Positions 59,919 through 64,000 of a DNA stretch of 64,000 bases are shown in pieces. The DNA is from Mucilaginibacter myungsuensis. Lineage in GTDB: Bacteria > Bacteroidota > Bacteroidia > Sphingobacteriales > Sphingobacteriaceae. The DNA is taken from NCBI RefSeq assembly GCF_015222005.1, contig NZ_JADFFL010000008.1, positions 178,181-242,180 on the forward strand, written 5' to 3'. The translations under genes were made by a program, and so were the position numbers. Each line of letters starts with the position of its first letter. Positions within the stretch are counted from its first letter, which is position 1. The notes beneath the pieces are model-generated. The model was not told the origin of the DNA and made no database searches. It was given only the letters and a program-made list of their open reading frames with translations.

Positions 59919-60428
59919 ATGGAAGAATTATTTGATGGTTTATTGAACGACCATTTAGGTTTTGTGGTTTGGTCTACAGTGGCTTTTATTATCTTGCTGG
60001 TATTGCTTGGTAAATTTGCCTGGAAACCTATCATGGCTGCCATCGGCGAGCGTGAGCGTTTCATTGAGGACGCTTTACTGAAGGCCGAAGCTGCTAAGCA
60101 AGAGATGGCTTTATTAACTGCCGAGAATGAGTCGTTAATGAAACAAGCCCGTGCCGAGCGCGACCTGATCTTAGCTGAAGCTAAAAAACTGAAAGACCAG
60201 ATCGTTAACGAAGCTAAGGACATCGCTAACAAAGAAGGTGCCCGTATGATAGAGAACGCCCGTTTAGAGATCAACAACCAAAAAGCAATTGCTTTGGCTG
60301 ATGTGAAGAACCAGGTAGCTACCCTATCTATCGAGATAGCCGAAAAGATATTACGCAAGCAATTAGAGGACGCCCACAAGCAAGACGAATTGGTTGCCGA
60401 TCTATTAAAAGAAGTGAAACTGAAGTAA
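59919..60428 (+). CDS. atpF: F1F0-ATP synthase subunit b
   Basis: The 169-aa protein has a transmembrane helix at about 10-32 (VVWSTVAFIILLVLLGKF) and a long charged helix (ERERFIEDALLKAEAAKQEMALL..., to about 160) that forms the stator dimer. A 90-bp gap from atpE and a repeat element after it are noted separately. Confidence 0.95.
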   Translation: MEELFDGLLNDHLGFVVWSTVAFIILLVLLGKFAWKPIMAAIGERERFIEDALLKAEAAKQEMALLTAENESLMKQARAERDLILAEAKKLKDQIVNEAKDIANKEGARMIENARLEINNQKAIALADVKNQVATLSIEIAEKILRKQLEDAHKQDELVADLLKEVKLK

Positions 60429-60430
60429 TT

Positions 60431-60522
60431 GCGAAATGCGAAAGTTCAAATGCGAATAAGTTTCGTGTTTGACGCTTAGCGGTTCATTTATCAATTCGAA
60501 TTTGACATTTCGAATTTCGAAA
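60431..60522. repeat. Heptad-periodic inverted repeat between atpF and atpH
   Basis: The left arm starts at 60431 with units GCGAAAT, GCGAAAG, TTCAAAT, GCGAATA (7-bp steps 60431, 60438, 60445, 60452). The right arm, 60495-60522, has TTCGAAT, TTGACAT, TTCGAAT and TTCGAAA, the reverse complements in register. It folds as an imperfect hairpin of about 29 bp within the atp operon. It encodes no protein. Confidence 0.8.
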
Positions 60523-60530
60523 TTAAAACT

Positions 60531-61079
60531 ATGTCTGAATTAACAGTAGCGACCAGGTACGCCAAATCATTGATCGATCTTGCACAGGAGCAAAAAGCGC
60601 TTGAGCCGGTGAAAGCTGATATGGAACTTTTTGTAAATACACTTAAAGCAAGTACAGAGCTTCAGGCGGTATTGCGTAACCCTATCGTTGCCCATGGCAA
60701 AAAGAAAAGCATCCTGCATGCGATCTTTGGCGAGAAGGTAAGCAAAGTAACGATATCGTTCTTTGATATCATGGTGAGCAAAGCCCGTGCAGAGATATTA
60801 TATCCTACCGCGCTGGAGTTTGTTAGCCAGTACAACTTTATCAATAAGATCATTAACGCTAAAGTGGTATCAGCATCGCCTTTATCGGCTGCTAACCTGG
60901 AGGTGATCAAGGCTGAAGTTGCTCGAATCACAGGTGGATCGGTGGCTTTACAAAGCAAGGTTGATCCAAATCTGATCGGTGGTTTTGTACTTACCGTTGG
61001 CGACCGCCAGATAGATACCAGCGTAGCTACCGGTTTGAACGCGATCAAAAAAGAATTTGCCCAAAGGGTAACAAAATAA
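60531..61079 (+). CDS. atpH: F1F0-ATP synthase subunit delta
   Basis: The 182-aa protein is the OSCP/delta subunit: MSELTVATRYAKSLIDLAQEQ, the FVNTLKASTELQAVLRNPIV helical domain, and the C-terminal GGFVLTVGDRQIDTSVATGL segment. It links F1 to the b stator. It starts 8 bp after the heptad repeat. Confidence 0.95.
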   Translation: MSELTVATRYAKSLIDLAQEQKALEPVKADMELFVNTLKASTELQAVLRNPIVAHGKKKSILHAIFGEKVSKVTISFFDIMVSKARAEILYPTALEFVSQYNFINKIINAKVVSASPLSAANLEVIKAEVARITGGSVALQSKVDPNLIGGFVLTVGDRQIDTSVATGLNAIKKEFAQRVTK

Positions 61080-61108
61080 ATTAAAACTGACTTTAAAATA
61101 AATTAAAA

Positions 61109-62683
<1,575 letters not shown>

Positions 62684-62687
62684 TTGA

Positions 62688-62874
62688 AAGTCTAAAGTCT
62701 CAAGTCCAAAGTCGAAAGATGCGGACTTGAGATACTAAATAGTTCCAAGGTTAAAGTCTGAGGTTAATAGTCCGAAGTTAACAGTCCAAAGTCTAAAGTC
62801 CTAAGTCAAGAAATGACTTAAGACTTAGAACTCAAGACTTAAACTTAAGAATTAGAACTCAAGACTTAAGACTC
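62688..62874. repeat. 187-bp heptad-periodic inverted repeat between atpA and atpG
   Basis: AAGTC-type words stand exactly 7 bp apart at 62688, 62695, 62702, 62709 and 62716. A second run of eight in register (62754 through 62803, step 7) follows. The right arm has GACTT-type words at 62815, 62822, 62829, 62836, 62842, 62849, 62856, 62863 and 62870, with a single 1-bp slip after 62836. AAGTC and GACTT are reverse complements, so the two halves form a large imperfect hairpin. The longest such element in the window, it interrupts the atp operon between alpha and gamma. Confidence 0.88.
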
Positions 62875-62882
62875 AAAGAAGA

Positions 62883-63797
62883 ATGGCTAATTTAAAAGAA
62901 GTAAGAAACAGGATATCGTCGGTAAGCTCTACGCAGCAGATCACCAAGGCCATGAAAATGGTTTCGGCTGCTAAGTTAAAGCGTGCCACCAATGCTATTG
63001 TAGCTTTGCGCCCTTATGCTACCAAGCTAAAGGAATTGTTGGCTAACCTATCGGCCAGTTTAGAGGATGGCGCATCGCCGTTCTTGCAAGATCGCGAGCC
63101 GGTACGTGTATTGGTTATTGTAGTAACATCGAACCGTGGTTTGGCCGGTGCTTTCAATACCAATGCTATCAAGACCGCTAACAACCTGATCGCTGATAAA
63201 TACAGCAAGCAATTGGCTGCCGGAAACGTATCTATCGTATCTATCGGTAAAAAATCGCAGGAGTTTTATGAACGTCGTAAATACAACGTAATTGGAAACA
63301 ATAACGATGTTTACAACGATCTAAACTTCCTTAACGTAGCCAAAATTACCGAGAGCGTGATGGAAGGATTCCTGAATGGACAGTACGATAGGGTAGAGCT
63401 GGTGTACAACCAATTCCGCAATGCCGCTGTACAGATCCTGACCAGCGAGCAATTACTGCCGGTACCAAAGGCTGAAGTTGACGAAGTTGTTAAAACAACC
63501 AAAATAGCCGAGACTAAAGGACCGGTTGTACAGGTTGATTACATCCTGGAGCCATCTAAAGAAGAGATCATTGACAAGTTGATCCCTAAGAACATCAAGA
63601 CACAGGTTTACAAAGCCGTTCTGGACTCTTACGCGTCTGAGCACGGTGCCCGGATGACCGCGATGGACAAGGCGACCGAAAACGCAGGCGACCTGTTAAA
63701 AGCCCTTAAATTGGCCTATAACCAAGCCCGTCAGGCAGCCATCACTACCGAACTTACCGAGATCGTAAGTGGTGCCGCAGCTTTATCTGCAGGATAA
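62883..63797 (+). CDS. atpG: F1F0-ATP synthase subunit gamma
   Basis: The 304-aa protein has the N-terminal coiled-coil (KEVRNRISSVSSTQQITKAMKMVSAAKLKRA) and the C-terminal helix (DNA-like AARMTAMDKATENAGDLLKALKLAYNQARQAAITTELTEIVSGA) that make the rotating shaft; the middle domain has VTSNRGLAGAFN. It starts 9 bp after the repeat element and is followed by a terminator. Confidence 0.96.
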   Translation: MANLKEVRNRISSVSSTQQITKAMKMVSAAKLKRATNAIVALRPYATKLKELLANLSASLEDGASPFLQDREPVRVLVIVVTSNRGLAGAFNTNAIKTANNLIADKYSKQLAAGNVSIVSIGKKSQEFYERRKYNVIGNNNDVYNDLNFLNVAKITESVMEGFLNGQYDRVELVYNQFRNAAVQILTSEQLLPVPKAEVDEVVKTTKIAETKGPVVQVDYILEPSKEEIIDKLIPKNIKTQVYKAVLDSYASEHGARMTAMDKATENAGDLLKALKLAYNQARQAAITTELTEIVSGAAALSAG

Positions 63798-63819
63798 TAT
63801 TAACAAGATCAATATGGAG

Positions 63820-63847
63820 AACGCCCCATCTGAAAAGATGGGGCGTT
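63820..63847 (+). terminator. Terminator of the atp operon
   Basis: AACGCCCCATC (63820-63830) pairs fully with GATGGGGCGTT (63837-63847) across a 6-nt loop, followed by TTTTTG. Confidence 0.93.
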
Positions 63848-63912
63848 TTTTGTTTACTTCAATTTGTCATTGCTGTAAGGGTTAGGTAATTCAGCAATAG
63901 AATCAGGTGTGT

Positions 63913-64000
63913 TTATTTGTTGTTTAGGGCTGCCATGTCGATAGGTTTTTTACCATTGATACCTTGATGTGGCCTCTCCCAATTATAGTAAACGAGATAT
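63913..64000 (-). mobile_element. IS transposase, C-terminal end (cut by window edge)
   Basis: On the minus strand the frame ends with YYNWERPHQGINGKKPIDM...LNNK, the C-terminal block of integrase-core transposases of the IS3/IS481 type (Y-N-x-x-R-P-H motif). Only about 29 residues are visible. The remaining 63848-63912 probably belongs to the element's end; its inverted repeat cannot be placed with confidence. Confidence 0.8.

Overview
The window looks like a chromosomal segment of a Bacteroidetes species, most likely a Sphingobacteriaceae member close to Mucilaginibacter or Pedobacter. The evidence is a gldK-gldL-gldM-gldN type IX secretion/gliding cluster, a SprE/PorW-like TPR lipoprotein, TPR-type histidine kinases, promoters of the Bacteroidetes -33 TTTG / -7 TAnnTTTG type, and an atp operon that lacks atpD and atpC. 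The genus is inferred; no rRNA is present.

Layout. 1-10 kb: the end of a VOC protein, an exported SUMF1-domain protein, a serine hydrolase bracketed by palindromic repeats, an SDR with a Crp-like regulator, a SAM-riboswitch-controlled cysteine desulfurase plus thioredoxin-like protein, and a divergent S10 peptidase preceded by a 26-codon ORF ending in five cysteines. 10-15 kb: an extremely acidic small protein, a bestrophin-like channel, and a four-gene dehydrogenase/DoxX operon. 15-30 kb: a TPR histidine kinase and its response regulator, a tandem pair of lipoproteins, a triple TonB-C-domain protein, a luciferase-like monooxygenase and several unrecognised exported proteins. 30-45 kb: an ABC-F ATPase, tRNA-Ser(GGA), polyprenyl synthase, TerC, TatA, fructokinase, two tandem JmjC/cupin proteins, an F5/8-type lipoprotein, hemW, DUF4271 and hemD. 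45-58 kb: gldKLMN, then (opposite strand) sprE, a class A PBP and uvrC. 58-64 kb: atpZ-like, atpI-like, atpB, E, F, H, A and G, a strong terminator, and the 3' end of an IS transposase.

How parts fit together. The sulfur region puts a SAM-I riboswitch and a Cys-rich leader ORF back to back in one 446-bp divergent region, which suggests opposing sulfur-amino-acid control of a cysteine-consuming enzyme and a peptidase. The gld genes and sprE supply core and accessory type IX secretion parts. hemW, the DUF4271 gene and hemD form a small haem/membrane cluster.

The most unusual non-coding signal is a set of intergenic elements built of 7-nt-periodic degenerate repeats arranged as inverted arms. 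Two of them interrupt the atp operon (atpF/atpH and atpA/atpG) and a third lies between the cupin paralogs. Several predicted -7 boxes also abut start codons, which would give leaderless or nearly leaderless mRNAs.
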